Shown here in pieces: positions 48,885-57,554 of a stretch of DNA of 64,000 bases. The notes below the pieces were generated by a model. It saw only the letters and a list, made by a program, of their open reading frames with translations, ran no database searches and was not told where the DNA came from. The stretch's first letter is position 1; every line of letters begins with the position of its first letter. The stretch spans positions 186,001 to 250,000 of the forward strand of contig CAVXVO010000006.1 of assembly GCA_963765295.1 (NCBI GenBank), written 5' to 3'. Position numbers and translations under genes: made by a program. This stretch comes from PALSA-612 sp963765295 (lineage in GTDB: Bacteria; Actinomycetota; Thermoleophilia; Gaiellales; Gaiellaceae).

Positions 48885-49403
48885 ATGACCGAGCTCCTCC
48901 GTTTCGGCAAGCCCGTGCACCTCGTGGGCGTGCCGCCGCAGGCGGGCGAGCCCGCGCGGGACTTCACCGTCCACAGCTTCACGCCCGAGACGGGGCTCGT
49001 CCCGGTCACGCTCGCCGACCTCCCGGCCAAGCCGCGGCTGCTCAGCGCCGTCCCCTCGCTCGACACCCCCGTCTGCTCGAAGGAGACCGTGACGCTGAAC
49101 CATCGGCTGGCTGACTTCGGCGACGCGGTCGCCGCGTACACGATCAGCCTCGACCTGCCCTTTGCGCAGGCGCGCTGGTGCGGCGCCGAGGGCGTCGCGA
49201 CGATGAAGACACTCTCTGACTGGAAGACCCGCTCGTTCGGGACGAACTGGGGCGTGCTGGTCGAGGAGAGCCAGCTTCTCTGCCGCGCGATCTTCGTGCT
49301 CGACGCCGCCGGCACCGTCACCTACGCGCAGGTCGTCCCCGAGATCACGCACGAGCCCGAGTACGAGCCCGTGCTCGCCGCGCTCGCGGACGCGGTCGGC
49401 TAG
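48885..49403 (+). CDS. tpx: thiol peroxidase (Tpx-type peroxiredoxin)
   Basis: A 172-residue atypical 2-Cys peroxiredoxin. The N-terminus FGKPVHLVGVPPQAGEPARDFTV is typical of Tpx; the peroxidatic site is Cys64 in SLDTPVCSKET and the resolving Cys99 in QARWCGAEG. The usual 'C-x-x-Q' after the peroxidatic Cys is K-E-T here. Extra N- and C-terminal residues fit the family. Reduces peroxides with thioredoxin in the cytosol. Divergent from the molybdenum enzyme gene, whose reaction may generate oxidants. Confidence 0.92.
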   Translation: MTELLRFGKPVHLVGVPPQAGEPARDFTVHSFTPETGLVPVTLADLPAKPRLLSAVPSLDTPVCSKETVTLNHRLADFGDAVAAYTISLDLPFAQARWCGAEGVATMKTLSDWKTRSFGTNWGVLVEESQLLCRAIFVLDAAGTVTYAQVVPEITHEPEYEPVLAALADAVG

Positions 49404-49406
49404 AGC

Positions 49407-50546
49407 TCAGGCCCCGTTCCGCGTGACGACGAAGGCCTCGTCGTTGAACCAGAGGCCGCCGTGCTCGTTGAGGACCTCCTGCATCGCCTCGAGGTACGAG
49501 CCGTCGCGCATCACCTGTTCCAGCTTCTCGTCCTCGATCTGGTTCACGTAGATCACGGCGTTCCAGGCAGCGAGCAGGGTCGAGGTGCCGATCCGGTCGC
49601 CGATCTCCGACGGCAGCGTGTGCATCCGGTAGCGGAAGACCGCTTCGTGGTCGCCGGGCGCGGTCAGGTCGAAGCCGCCCGCGTCGGGGCCGAGCTCGGC
49701 GCGCAGCGCGTCCAGAAGCGCGTGGCGGTCGATCTGGAACGGGTTCTCGTCCGGCCAGAGCCGCTGGACGACCTCGAGGGCCGGATCCCGCCCCCAGGAC
49801 TGGATCGTGAGCAGCCGCCCGTGCGGCGCGAGGCTCCTGGCGAGCGGAGCGAGGATCTTCTCCGCCTTGAACGTCGCGGACATGCTCGCCCGCCAGGGTT
49901 GGGAGGCGAGGATGAAGTCGTACTCACGCCGGCTCGCGCCGGGACGGGGGATCACCGAGTCGAGCAGGAACTCGTGGTCCTTGCGGTAGAGGACGAGGAC
50001 CGAGGGCTGCACGACGATCGGGTTGCCGGTCCCCGGGCTCGGCTTCGTCCGCCAGCCCTCGGCGAGGATCGGAGCCAGCGCCTCGATCTGCTCGTAGTAC
50101 TCGGAGGCAGAGGTGCCTTCGAGCGCTGCGACGTGCCAGCCGAGCCGCGCCGCCTCGTCGGGATTGCTCGGCCGCAAGAGCGGCGCGTCCGCGTACTTCA
50201 GGTTCGTGATCGCGATCACCGTGTGCGGGTGCTCGTGGAAGCGGTCGGGCAGCTTGTCGAGCGCGAGCCGCACGTCCTCGAGGCTGATCTCCTTGCCGAC
50301 GACCAGGAGCGGCACGGTCGGGAACTCCCGGTGGACCGTCCGCAGCAGTCGCGCCAGAACAGTGGCGTCGCCGACCCCGGCGTCGAAGATCCTGAGCGCC
50401 GGCGGCCGCGGCCGCACCTTGACGATCTCTGCCGCCGCCTTGGCGGCGATCACCTGCTTCTCGTTGCAGGTGTTGATGAACGCGAGGTACTTCTGCCGGT
50501 TGTCGTAGAACCGGAACGGCGTCGCGGTATCGTGCGCCGGGTCCAC
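49407..50546 (-). CDS. SAM-dependent methyltransferase-like protein, family unclear
   Basis: A 379-residue protein with a Rossmann-like N-terminal half: RIFDAGVGDATVLARLLR (motif I, D-x-G-x-G), LLVVGKEISLEDVRLAL (motif II) and FILASQPWR in the position of motif IV. The C-terminal half is unusual, with a repeated WFNDEAFVVTR-like end. I do not recognise a named family; the methyl acceptor is unknown. Its start is eight bases after the stop of the E1 beta gene, so it is part of the E1 operon. GTG 50546 used. Confidence 0.65.
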   Translation of the reverse strand: MDPAHDTATPFRFYDNRQKYLAFINTCNEKQVIAAKAAAEIVKVRPRPPALRIFDAGVGDATVLARLLRTVHREFPTVPLLVVGKEISLEDVRLALDKLPDRFHEHPHTVIAITNLKYADAPLLRPSNPDEAARLGWHVAALEGTSASEYYEQIEALAPILAEGWRTKPSPGTGNPIVVQPSVLVLYRKDHEFLLDSVIPRPGASRREYDFILASQPWRASMSATFKAEKILAPLARSLAPHGRLLTIQSWGRDPALEVVQRLWPDENPFQIDRHALLDALRAELGPDAGGFDLTAPGDHEAVFRYRMHTLPSEIGDRIGTSTLLAAWNAVIYVNQIEDEKLEQVMRDGSYLEAMQEVLNEHGGLWFNDEAFVVTRNGA

Positions 50547-50554
50547 CGCGGCCG

Positions 50555-51535
50555 CTAGGCGGGAACCGGTGCCGAGCCGAGCACCTGCTGGACGGCCTCG
50601 ACGATCCGCGCCTCGTTCGGCAGGAGATACTCCTCCATCGGCGCGCTGTACGGAATCGTCGCGTCGAGCGCGGTCACGAGCTTGATCGGCGCCTTCAGCG
50701 ACCCGAAGCCCTCGGCCGCGACCTCGGCCGCGATCACCGCCGCCGCCGAGCCGTGCCGCGTCGACTGGTCGACGACGACGAGGCGGCCCGTCTTGGCAAC
50801 CGACGCGAGGATCGTGTCCATGTCGAGCGGGGCGAGCGTCCGCGGGTCGATCACCTCGGCGCCGACGCCCTCGGCCGCGAGCTGCTCCGCGGCGGCGAGC
50901 GCCTTGCCGAGCAGCCAGCCGAGCGCGACGATCGTGACGTCGCTGCCCTCGCGCCGCACGACCGCCTCGCCGAGCGGGACGACGTGCTCGCCCTCGGGCA
51001 CCTCGCCGTGCTCGAGCGTCAGCAGGTAGTGGTGGAAGAAGACGACGGGGTTGTCGTCGCGGATCGAGGCCGTCATCAGTCCCTTGGCATCGGCCGCAGT
51101 CGCCGGAATCGCGACCTTGAGGCCCGGCACGCCCATGAACATGCCGTAGATCGAGCCCGTGTGCTGGCCGGCCCAGCCGGCGGTGAACCCGTAGCCCGCC
51201 TTGAGCACGACCGGCACCTTGACCTGGCCGCCGGTCATGTAGTGGAACCGATTCGCCTCGTTCACGACCTGGTCCATCGCGACGAGCATGAACTCGGCCA
51301 TGTACAGCTCGACCACGGGCCGGTAGCCGGCCATCGCGGCGCCGACCGCCATGCCGATCTCGGCCGTCTCGGAGATCGGCGTCACGCGGACGCGATCGTT
51401 GCCGAACGCCTGCACGAAGGGGTCGTCCTCGGTGTTGGCGATGTTCTGGCCGAAGTAGATGACCGTCTCGTCGCGTGCCATCTCCTCGCGAATCGCCTCG
51501 GCGATGGCGGCGATGTAGGGAAGCTCTCGTGCCAT
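50555..51535 (-). CDS. 2-oxoacid/acetoin dehydrogenase E1 beta subunit
   Basis: A 326-residue transketolase-like beta subunit (Transket_pyr plus transketolase C domain). PYIAAIAEAIREEMARDETV, GQNIANTEDDP, then MAEFMLVAMDQVVNEANRF, FTAGWAGQHTGSIYGMFMGVPGLKV and RLVVVDQSTRHGSAAAVIAAEVA are typical of acetoin and pyruvate dehydrogenase E1 beta. No E2 or E3 gene is nearby. ATG 51535 has AGGAGG nine bases upstream. Operon with the alpha subunit (12-base gap). Confidence 0.92.
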   Translation of the reverse strand: MARELPYIAAIAEAIREEMARDETVIYFGQNIANTEDDPFVQAFGNDRVRVTPISETAEIGMAVGAAMAGYRPVVELYMAEFMLVAMDQVVNEANRFHYMTGGQVKVPVVLKAGYGFTAGWAGQHTGSIYGMFMGVPGLKVAIPATAADAKGLMTASIRDDNPVVFFHHYLLTLEHGEVPEGEHVVPLGEAVVRREGSDVTIVALGWLLGKALAAAEQLAAEGVGAEVIDPRTLAPLDMDTILASVAKTGRLVVVDQSTRHGSAAAVIAAEVAAEGFGSLKAPIKLVTALDATIPYSAPMEEYLLPNEARIVEAVQQVLGSAPVPA

Positions 51536-51547
51536 GGCTCGGTCCTC

Positions 51548-52576
51548 CTAGGCGTAGACGTAGTTGACGGCCGCTTCCGGGGCCGGGAACGGGCTTTCGA
51601 CTCCGAACGTGACCGCCTCCTGCATCTCGACGCGCGCGGCCTCGGCGATCGCGTCGGCCTCCTCGGCGCTCAGCGTCCCATCGGTGACGAGCCGCGCACG
51701 GAACCGGGGCACCGGGTCGCCGCGCAGCGCCGCCTCGTACTCCTCGGGCGCCCCGAACGTGGTGATCGCCTCGTGCTCGGGGAAGTGGAGCGGCACGCCG
51801 GGCGGGGCGATGATGTTCCCGTGGGCGCTGAGGCGGTAGACCCTCGACTCCACGAGGGTCGGCCCCTCGCCCGAGCGCGCGCGCGCGACCGCGGCTGCGA
51901 CCTCGTCGTACACCGCGACCGGGTCACCGCCGTCGACGGTCACGCCGGGCATCGAGTACGCCTGCGCCTTCACGGCCAGAGGCTCGCCGGCAGCGGCGTT
52001 CGCGTCCTCCTGCTCGACGCGCGTGTGCACGTTGTAGGAGTTGTTCTCCATCACGAAGACGATCGGCAGCTTCCACAGCGAGGCGATGTTGAGCGTCTCG
52101 TGGAAGGCGCCCTGCTTGGAGGCGCCGTCGCCGAAGAAGCAGAGGACGACCTGGCCCTTGCCGCGTATCTGGGCCGCGTAGGCGGCGCCGGCCGCGTGCG
52201 GTATGCCCTGGCCGACGATGCCCGACGTGCCGAGGAAGCCACGCTCGACATCCGTGAGGTGCATCGAGCCCCCGTAGCCCTTGCAGAGCCCGGTCGTGCG
52301 CCCGTAGATCTCGGCCATCATCGCCTTCGGATCGGTACCGAGGACGATCGGATACCCGTGGCAGCGGTAGGTCGCGAGCAGCTGGTCGTCGAGGCGCAGC
52401 GCGGCCAGCGAGCCGACGATCGAGGCCTCGGCCCCGTCCGCGAGGTGCGTGTGCCCGCGGATCACCCCGGGATGCTCCTCGAACGTCCGCTTGACCCGCT
52501 CCTCGAACTCGCGGACGCGCACCATCTGGGTCAACATCCAGGTCAGCCGCTCGCTGCTCAGGCCGTTCTCGGTCAC
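51548..52576 (-). CDS. 2-oxoacid/acetoin dehydrogenase E1 alpha subunit
   Basis: A 342-residue thiamin-diphosphate subunit. LTWMLTQMVRVREFEERV at the start, GHTHLADGAEASIVGSLAAL, HGYPIVLG, GGSMHLTDVERGFLGTSGIVG and the TPP motif FFGDGASKQGAFHETLN...FVMENNSYN (G-D-G...N-N) are all family marks. Closest in wording to acetoin/pyruvate dehydrogenase E1 alpha. The start is GTG 52576, with GGAAAGGAG seven bases upstream; the long upstream frame is not supported. It is the first gene of the E1 operon, which could funnel pyruvate or another 2-oxoacid from ring cleavage. Confidence 0.93.
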   Translation of the reverse strand: MTENGLSSERLTWMLTQMVRVREFEERVKRTFEEHPGVIRGHTHLADGAEASIVGSLAALRLDDQLLATYRCHGYPIVLGTDPKAMMAEIYGRTTGLCKGYGGSMHLTDVERGFLGTSGIVGQGIPHAAGAAYAAQIRGKGQVVLCFFGDGASKQGAFHETLNIASLWKLPIVFVMENNSYNVHTRVEQEDANAAAGEPLAVKAQAYSMPGVTVDGGDPVAVYDEVAAAVARARSGEGPTLVESRVYRLSAHGNIIAPPGVPLHFPEHEAITTFGAPEEYEAALRGDPVPRFRARLVTDGTLSAEEADAIAEAARVEMQEAVTFGVESPFPAPEAAVNYVYA

Positions 52577-52641
52577 CCGGGCTCCTTTCCTGCGTCGCGA
52601 CGGTTCCACGCCGCGGCTGATCGAAGGCACCTCGCCGACGC

Positions 52642-52671
52642 AATCTAACGCGCGGGCGTGCATTCCGACAA
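52642..52671 (-). promoter_or_regulatory. E1 operon promoter
   Basis: Minus strand TTGTCG (52671-52666), spacer of 18 bases, TAGATT (52647-52642), about 58 bases of leader and then the E1 alpha ribosome-binding site. This is one of the few promoters in the window with both hexamers. Confidence 0.5.
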
Positions 52672-52719
52672 CACACGCCGGTCGCTTGCGAGCACGTTTT
52701 TGCCCAAACTCACGCGCAA

Positions 52720-52778
52720 AGTGTGCGCCCACGGTTAACACCTCTGCGATCAGTGTGCGCCGGTTGCGAAGTGTCGCG
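52720..52778. repeat. direct repeats AGTGTGCGCC, operator candidate
   Basis: In the 322-base gap between the E1 alpha and substrate-binding protein genes, the ten-mer AGTGTGCGCC occurs at 52720-52729 and 52752-52761, exactly 32 bases apart (three helical turns), and a degenerate AGTGTCGCG follows at 52770-52778. Same-orientation half-sites fit an AraC-type regulator; one is encoded at 57555 in the downstream cluster. The rest of the gap holds the E1 promoter on the minus strand, a possible plus promoter around GGTTAAC (52734-52740), and the ribosome-binding site AAGGAGG; no further gene. Confidence 0.45.
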
Positions 52779-52898
52779 AGGGGGTGCGCGCCAACATCGC
52801 CTGTTCAGGGACCGTTCGCGGACCGAGAGCTGTGGGCGGTCACGGAATTCGTGCTCGGGCAAGCAAGAGCACAACGACGAAGGAGGCCGGGAACGTTG

Positions 52899-54182
52899 AT
52901 GAGGTCTACAGCCCGTTCACCGTTCGGACATCTCGCGATCATCCTCGGAGCACTCGCACTCGCACTGGCCGTGACGGTCCCCATCGCTCTGGGTCAGGAG
53001 GCGAAAGCCGGCCCGGTCACCAACTACGTCACCTACGTCGGCGGCAAGGCCGGCAAGGCGAATCCGAAGCTCTCCCCGGTGGTGATCGGCGCGATCAACA
53101 CGCAGGGAGGCCAGGTCCTCGTCGGGCCCGGCTGGACGAACGGCGTCAAGACCGCCATCCAGTACGTCAACAAGTACCTCGGCGGTGTCCAGGGGCATCC
53201 GCTCGTCGCCAGCTACTGCTTCACGACCTCCGCGGAGGAGGAGGGCACGAAGTGCGGCCAGCAGTTCGCGAACAACAAGAAGATCAGCGTCGTCGAGTTC
53301 GGGGCGGTTGCCGTCGGTAACCAGTCGTTCTACGCGGCGCTCGGCACCAAGAAGCCGACCGTCGGCGGCGTCGAGCTGCTTCCCGTCGACGCCCAGCGGA
53401 AGAACGGCTTCGCCCTCTTCGGGACGAACGACTCGGTTCTCGGCCCGTGGGGCACGCTCGGGAAGAACGTCCTGCACGCGAAGACGGCCGCCGTCGTCTA
53501 CCCGCAGATCCCCGGAATCGACTACGGGGCCAAGGTCGAGAAGGCGAGCCTCGACTCCGCCGGGATCAAGACCACGCTCGTCGGGTTCGCTCCGACCGCG
53601 ACCGACCTCACCGGCCCGCTCACGGCGGCAGGCGCACAGAACGCCGACATGATCGTGCCGCAGTCGAATGCAGCCGGCTGCGTCAACATCGCGAAGGCGC
53701 TCCAGGCGCTCGGGAAGAGCTCGACGCCCGTGGTGTCCAACCCGCTCTGCCTCGATCCGGCCGTATCGGCGGGCCTCGGCGGTGACCTTCCCAAGTGGAT
53801 CTACGGGATCGCCTCGTCGCTCGGCTTCGACAAGACCGACCCGGCGGTGACGCCCTTCGTCAGGGGCCTGACCCTGGTCGGACAGCCGAAGCTCGCGGCC
53901 GACGCCTGGGTGATCGTCGCCTGGGGCCAGATCCTGACGACCGTGAAGATGATGAACAAGATCGGCGTGAAGAACCTCACCGCCGCGAAGTTCACCACCA
54001 CGATCCGGGCGTTCAAGGGCCCGCAGGCCCTGGGTGCCCCGAGCCTCCAGTGCGGGAAGTACCCGGCCGAGCCGGCCGCGTGCAACGACCAGGCCCAGTT
54101 CTTCCAGTACCACGGAGCCGGTGTCTTCACGCGCATCACCGGCTTCCTCAGGCCGCCGAGCACGTTCAAGCTCGGGGGCTAG
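52899..54182 (+). CDS. branched-chain-type ABC transporter substrate-binding protein
   Basis: A 427-residue exported type I periplasmic-binding protein (LivJ-like, PBP1 fold). Signal peptide with core LAIILGALALALAVTVPIALG, no lipobox Cys. The mature part has the VVIGAINTQGGQVLVGPGWTNGVKTAIQYVN opening and the two lobes typical of Leu/Ile/Val and aromatic-acid binding proteins. The ligand is inferred to be an aromatic acid from context. ATG 52899 is preceded by AAGGAGG (12 bases); TTG 52896 would give closer spacing. Followed by a strong hairpin and the permease gene. Confidence 0.92.
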   Translation: MRSTARSPFGHLAIILGALALALAVTVPIALGQEAKAGPVTNYVTYVGGKAGKANPKLSPVVIGAINTQGGQVLVGPGWTNGVKTAIQYVNKYLGGVQGHPLVASYCFTTSAEEEGTKCGQQFANNKKISVVEFGAVAVGNQSFYAALGTKKPTVGGVELLPVDAQRKNGFALFGTNDSVLGPWGTLGKNVLHAKTAAVVYPQIPGIDYGAKVEKASLDSAGIKTTLVGFAPTATDLTGPLTAAGAQNADMIVPQSNAAGCVNIAKALQALGKSSTPVVSNPLCLDPAVSAGLGGDLPKWIYGIASSLGFDKTDPAVTPFVRGLTLVGQPKLAADAWVIVAWGQILTTVKMMNKIGVKNLTAAKFTTTIRAFKGPQALGAPSLQCGKYPAEPAACNDQAQFFQYHGAGVFTRITGFLRPPSTFKLGG

Positions 54183-54199
54183 CAAGCTCGCCCTCCTCA

Positions 54200-54231
54200 G
54201 GAGGCGGGGCCGCCACCAGGGCCCCGCCTCC
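54200..54231 (+). terminator. perfect 12-bp intercistronic hairpin
   Basis: GGAGGCGGGGCC-GCCACCAG-GGCCCCGCCTCC, a perfect 12-pair stem with an eight-base loop, lies between the binding-protein gene and the permease gene, 21 bases before ATG 54252. There is no U tract. It is likely to stabilise or partly terminate the transcript so that the binding protein is made in excess over the permease. Confidence 0.65.
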
Positions 54232-54251
54232 ACCGAGGTCACCCTCAGAGC

Positions 54252-56231
54252 ATGGACTGGCAGCAGCTCATCCTCTTCGCGATTCTCGGCCTCGGAGCGG
54301 GGTCGCTGATCGCGGGCGTGGCGCTCGGCATCGTGGTCAGCTATCGCGGCTCGGGGATCATCAACCTCGCCACCGGTGCGATCGCGATGCTCGCGGGCTA
54401 CTCGTACTGGTCGCTCAGGACCGGAAGCTACGGCGTCGACGTACCGACCGCGCCGGCGCTCGTGATCACGGCCCTGTTCCTGCTCGGTGTGGGCCTCCTG
54501 ATCGAGTTCGCCGTCTACCGACCCCTGCGAACCGCAGCGCCGCTCGCGAAGCTCGCGGCTTCGCTCGGGGTGCTGCTGGTCGCCCAGGCGGCCGTCTCGC
54601 TCGCGTTCGGGATCGGGACGAAACCGCAGCCGCCGGTCCTGCCGGGTGGGACCGTGACCGTCTTCGGCTCGAACGTGCCGATCGACCGCTTCATCCTCCC
54701 CGGCATCGTTCTCACGGCGACGCTCGTGCTCTCGCTCGTCTACCGGTTCAGCCGGTTCGGCGTCTCGACGCGCGCGGCCTCCGAGAACGAGGTGGCGGCG
54801 ATGCTCCTGGGGCTCTCTCCCAACCGGCTCGCGCTGACGAGCACGCTCCTCGCGACCTTCGTCGCCGGCGGGCTCGGCGTCCTCGCGGCCTCGATCACGC
54901 AGCTCGACCCGCAGGCGCTCCCGTTGGTGGTCGTCCCGGCGCTGACCGCCGCGCTGTTCGCCCGCTTCACGTCGTTCTGGATCGCCTGCCTGGTCGGGCT
55001 CTCGATCGGAATGATCGAGCAGATCCTCTACTACCTCCAGACGAAGAGCTGGTTCCCGACCGACAACGGCGTCGCCATGCCGGGCGTCTACCCGCTGCTC
55101 GTGTTCGGGCTCATGGTCGTCGCGATGTTCGTGCGCGGCACGAGCCTGCCGAGCCGCGGCGAGCTCGTGGAGCGGCGGCTGCCGCTCGCCCCTCGCGCCC
55201 AGCGGCTGTGGCAGACCGCGCTCGCGGGCACGGTCGCGGCCGTGGTCGCTCTCATCGTCCTCCCCTACGACTTCCGCCAGGCCCTGATCACCTCGCTCCT
55301 GGCCACGATCATGTGTTTGTCGGTCGTGGTGATCACCGGCTTCGTGGGCCAGATCTCGATCGTCCAGCTCGCGCTGGCCGGCATCTCCGGCTTCATCCTC
55401 TCCCACCTCGCGCAGGATCACGGCGTCGGCTTCCCGGCGGGGATGCTGATCGGAGCCCTCGGAGCGACGGTGCTCGGCCTCGTCATCGCCGTGTCGGCGC
55501 TGCGCGTCCGCGGCGTCAGCCTCGCCGTCGTCACGCTCGCGGCCGCGGTCGCCATCGAACAGTTCGTCTTCCTGAACTCGACGTGGGGCGGCGGCACCTC
55601 GAGCTCGCCCGTTCCCGAGCCGAAGCTGGGCATCGACCTCGGCCCGTACGGGTCCTTCCGCGGGCTGGACGGGAAGATCCCGAGCCCCGTGTTCGGGTTC
55701 TTCGTCGTCGGGGTGGCACTGGCGCTCGGGCTGCTCGTGGCGAACCTGCGCCGCTCCATCCTCGGACAGCGGATGCTGGCGATCCGATCCAACGAGCGGG
55801 CGGCGGCGGCGGCCGGCATCAACGTCAGGAACGTCAAGCTGGTCGCGTTCGGGATCAGCTCGTTCATCGCCGGCATCGCGGGCGCGCTCTACGGCTACAA
55901 CTTCAGCTCGGTCACGGTCACGCGCTTCTCCGCCCTGACCGCCCTGAGCCTGATCGCGATCGCCTATGTCGGCGGGATCACGATGGTCTCGGGTGCGATC
56001 TTCGCGGGCCTGATCTCGGTCGAGGCGCTCTTCCCCTACGCGTTCGAGAAGTGGTTCGGCATCTCCGGCAACTGGGCGCTCCTGTTCGCGGGCGTGACGC
56101 TGATCCTGACGCTCGTCCAGAACCCGGACGGCGTCGCCGGCGCCCTGTACCGCACACGACACCAGCGCAAACAGCGGGGCGCGACCGCCCCTCGCCGAAG
56201 AGTCCTCGCAGTCACCGGAAAGGAGCTCTGA
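54252..56231 (+). CDS. fused LivH-LivM branched-chain-type ABC permease
   Basis: A 659-residue membrane protein in which the two permease subunits are fused. Residues 1-290 are LivH-like (GSLIAGVALGIVVSYRGSGIINLATGAIAMLAGYSY near the start, FRAASENEVAAMLLGL-like EAA loop); residues 315-640 are LivM-like (LSVVVITGFVGQISIVQLALAGISGF, the EAA loop with IRSNERAAAAAGINVRNVKL). A hydrophilic linker (about 295-310) joins them. Most homologous systems use two genes. Its stop TGA overlaps the next ATG as TGATG. Confidence 0.92.
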   Translation: MDWQQLILFAILGLGAGSLIAGVALGIVVSYRGSGIINLATGAIAMLAGYSYWSLRTGSYGVDVPTAPALVITALFLLGVGLLIEFAVYRPLRTAAPLAKLAASLGVLLVAQAAVSLAFGIGTKPQPPVLPGGTVTVFGSNVPIDRFILPGIVLTATLVLSLVYRFSRFGVSTRAASENEVAAMLLGLSPNRLALTSTLLATFVAGGLGVLAASITQLDPQALPLVVVPALTAALFARFTSFWIACLVGLSIGMIEQILYYLQTKSWFPTDNGVAMPGVYPLLVFGLMVVAMFVRGTSLPSRGELVERRLPLAPRAQRLWQTALAGTVAAVVALIVLPYDFRQALITSLLATIMCLSVVVITGFVGQISIVQLALAGISGFILSHLAQDHGVGFPAGMLIGALGATVLGLVIAVSALRVRGVSLAVVTLAAAVAIEQFVFLNSTWGGGTSSSPVPEPKLGIDLGPYGSFRGLDGKIPSPVFGFFVVGVALALGLLVANLRRSILGQRMLAIRSNERAAAAAGINVRNVKLVAFGISSFIAGIAGALYGYNFSSVTVTRFSALTALSLIAIAYVGGITMVSGAIFAGLISVEALFPYAFEKWFGISGNWALLFAGVTLILTLVQNPDGVAGALYRTRHQRKQRGATAPRRRVLAVTGKEL

Positions 56232-57454
56232 TGGACAGGATCCTCACGACGCATACCGGCAGCCTCGCCCGGCCGCAGGACGTGCTCGACTTCATCATCG
56301 CGATGGAGCGCGGCGAGGACTACGACAGAGCAGCCTACGAGCGCGCCCTCGTCGACGCGGTCGAGGATGTCGTCCGGCGCCAGGCCGAGGTGGGGATCGA
56401 CGTGATCGACGACGGCGAGATGGGAAAGCCGTCGTGGATCACCTACCTCTACGAGCGCACCACCGGGATCGAGCCGCGCATGGTCGACACCGAGGGCGGC
56501 CGCGTCTACCCGCCGAGCCGCGACCGGCTCGCGTTCCCGGAGTTCTACGTCGAGCACGACCGGCAGCAGGCCGGAGAGATCTTCGAGGCGATGGGAATGG
56601 TCATGCCCGAAGAGCCCGACGGCGACGCTCCGCAGCTGACCAAGAAGTACTTCATCACGGGGCCACTCGAATACGACGCCTCGGCCCTGCAGCGGGACAT
56701 CGCGAACTTCAAGCGGACGCTCGACGGGGTCGACGTCGTCGACGCCTTCCTGCCCGTCGTCGCGCCGGCGAGCGCGTACTGGCTCGAGAACGAGCATTAC
56801 GCGAGCGAGGAGGAGTTCGTCTTCGCGCTCGCGGACCTGTTGCACCAGGAGTACAAGGCGATCGTCGACGCCGGGCTCATGCTCCAGGTCGACGACGCCG
56901 TGCTGCTCCACGAGTACGACTCGATCCTCTCCCTGGGCGGCTCTGTCGAGGACTACCGCCGCTGGGCCGAGCTGCGCGTCGAGGCGCTCAACCACGCCCT
57001 CGAGGGGATCCCGGAGGACCGGATCCGCTACCACGTGTGCTTCGGGAGCTGGCACGGCCCGCACGTGTTCGACCCGCCGCTCGCCGAGGTGATCGACCTC
57101 GTGCTCTCCGTGACGGCCCGCTACTACCTGATCGAGATGGCAAATCCCCGCCACGAGCACGAATGGCGAATGTGGGAGGACGTCAAGCTGCCCGCGGGAA
57201 AGGTGCTCGTGCCCGGCGTCGTCACGCACCACACGAACGTCGTCGAGCATCCCGAGCTCGTCGCCGACCGGATCGTGCGCCTCGCGAACGTCGTCGGCCG
57301 CGACAGCGTGATGGGCGGCACCGACTGCGGATTCGCCCAGGGGGCGTTCCTCCAGCGCGTGCACCCGACGATCCAGTGGGCGAAGCTCGAGGCACTCGCC
57401 GAGGGCGCGCGGATCGCGACGAAGCAGCTTTTCGGCGTCGAAGCGGTCGTGTAG
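56231..57454 (+). CDS. cobalamin-independent methionine synthase-like (MetE C-terminal) protein
   Basis: A 407-residue single-barrel homologue of the catalytic half of MetE and of epoxyalkane:CoM transferase. Zinc ligands H268-x-C270 (YHVCFGSWHG) and C366 (GGTDCGFAQ) are present. MetE's N-terminal half is lacking, so methyl-THF-triglutamate binding may differ. It stands inside an ABC transporter operon next to an O-demethylase gene, so it probably uses a methyl group or thiol acceptor produced in aromatic demethylation, for example methionine formation or a carrier thiol. The fourth zinc ligand is not certain. Confidence 0.85.
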   Translation: MDRILTTHTGSLARPQDVLDFIIAMERGEDYDRAAYERALVDAVEDVVRRQAEVGIDVIDDGEMGKPSWITYLYERTTGIEPRMVDTEGGRVYPPSRDRLAFPEFYVEHDRQQAGEIFEAMGMVMPEEPDGDAPQLTKKYFITGPLEYDASALQRDIANFKRTLDGVDVVDAFLPVVAPASAYWLENEHYASEEEFVFALADLLHQEYKAIVDAGLMLQVDDAVLLHEYDSILSLGGSVEDYRRWAELRVEALNHALEGIPEDRIRYHVCFGSWHGPHVFDPPLAEVIDLVLSVTARYYLIEMANPRHEHEWRMWEDVKLPAGKVLVPGVVTHHTNVVEHPELVADRIVRLANVVGRDSVMGGTDCGFAQGAFLQRVHPTIQWAKLEALAEGARIATKQLFGVEAVV

Positions 57455-57554
57455 CCCGCGATGCGACCGCGTACGTGCAGGCCGCGTCGCTTCGAAGTCG
57501 CGGCGGTGCCCCTTGCTGTTCGTGAATGCAAGCGCCAAGATTGGTGCGCCTGGT

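Noticed and set aside
53795..56162. Very long open frames on the wrong frame or strand over the transporter genes
   Set aside because: High GC leaves few stops; these frames have Arg/Asp/Glu-rich low-complexity products and overlap clear genes.
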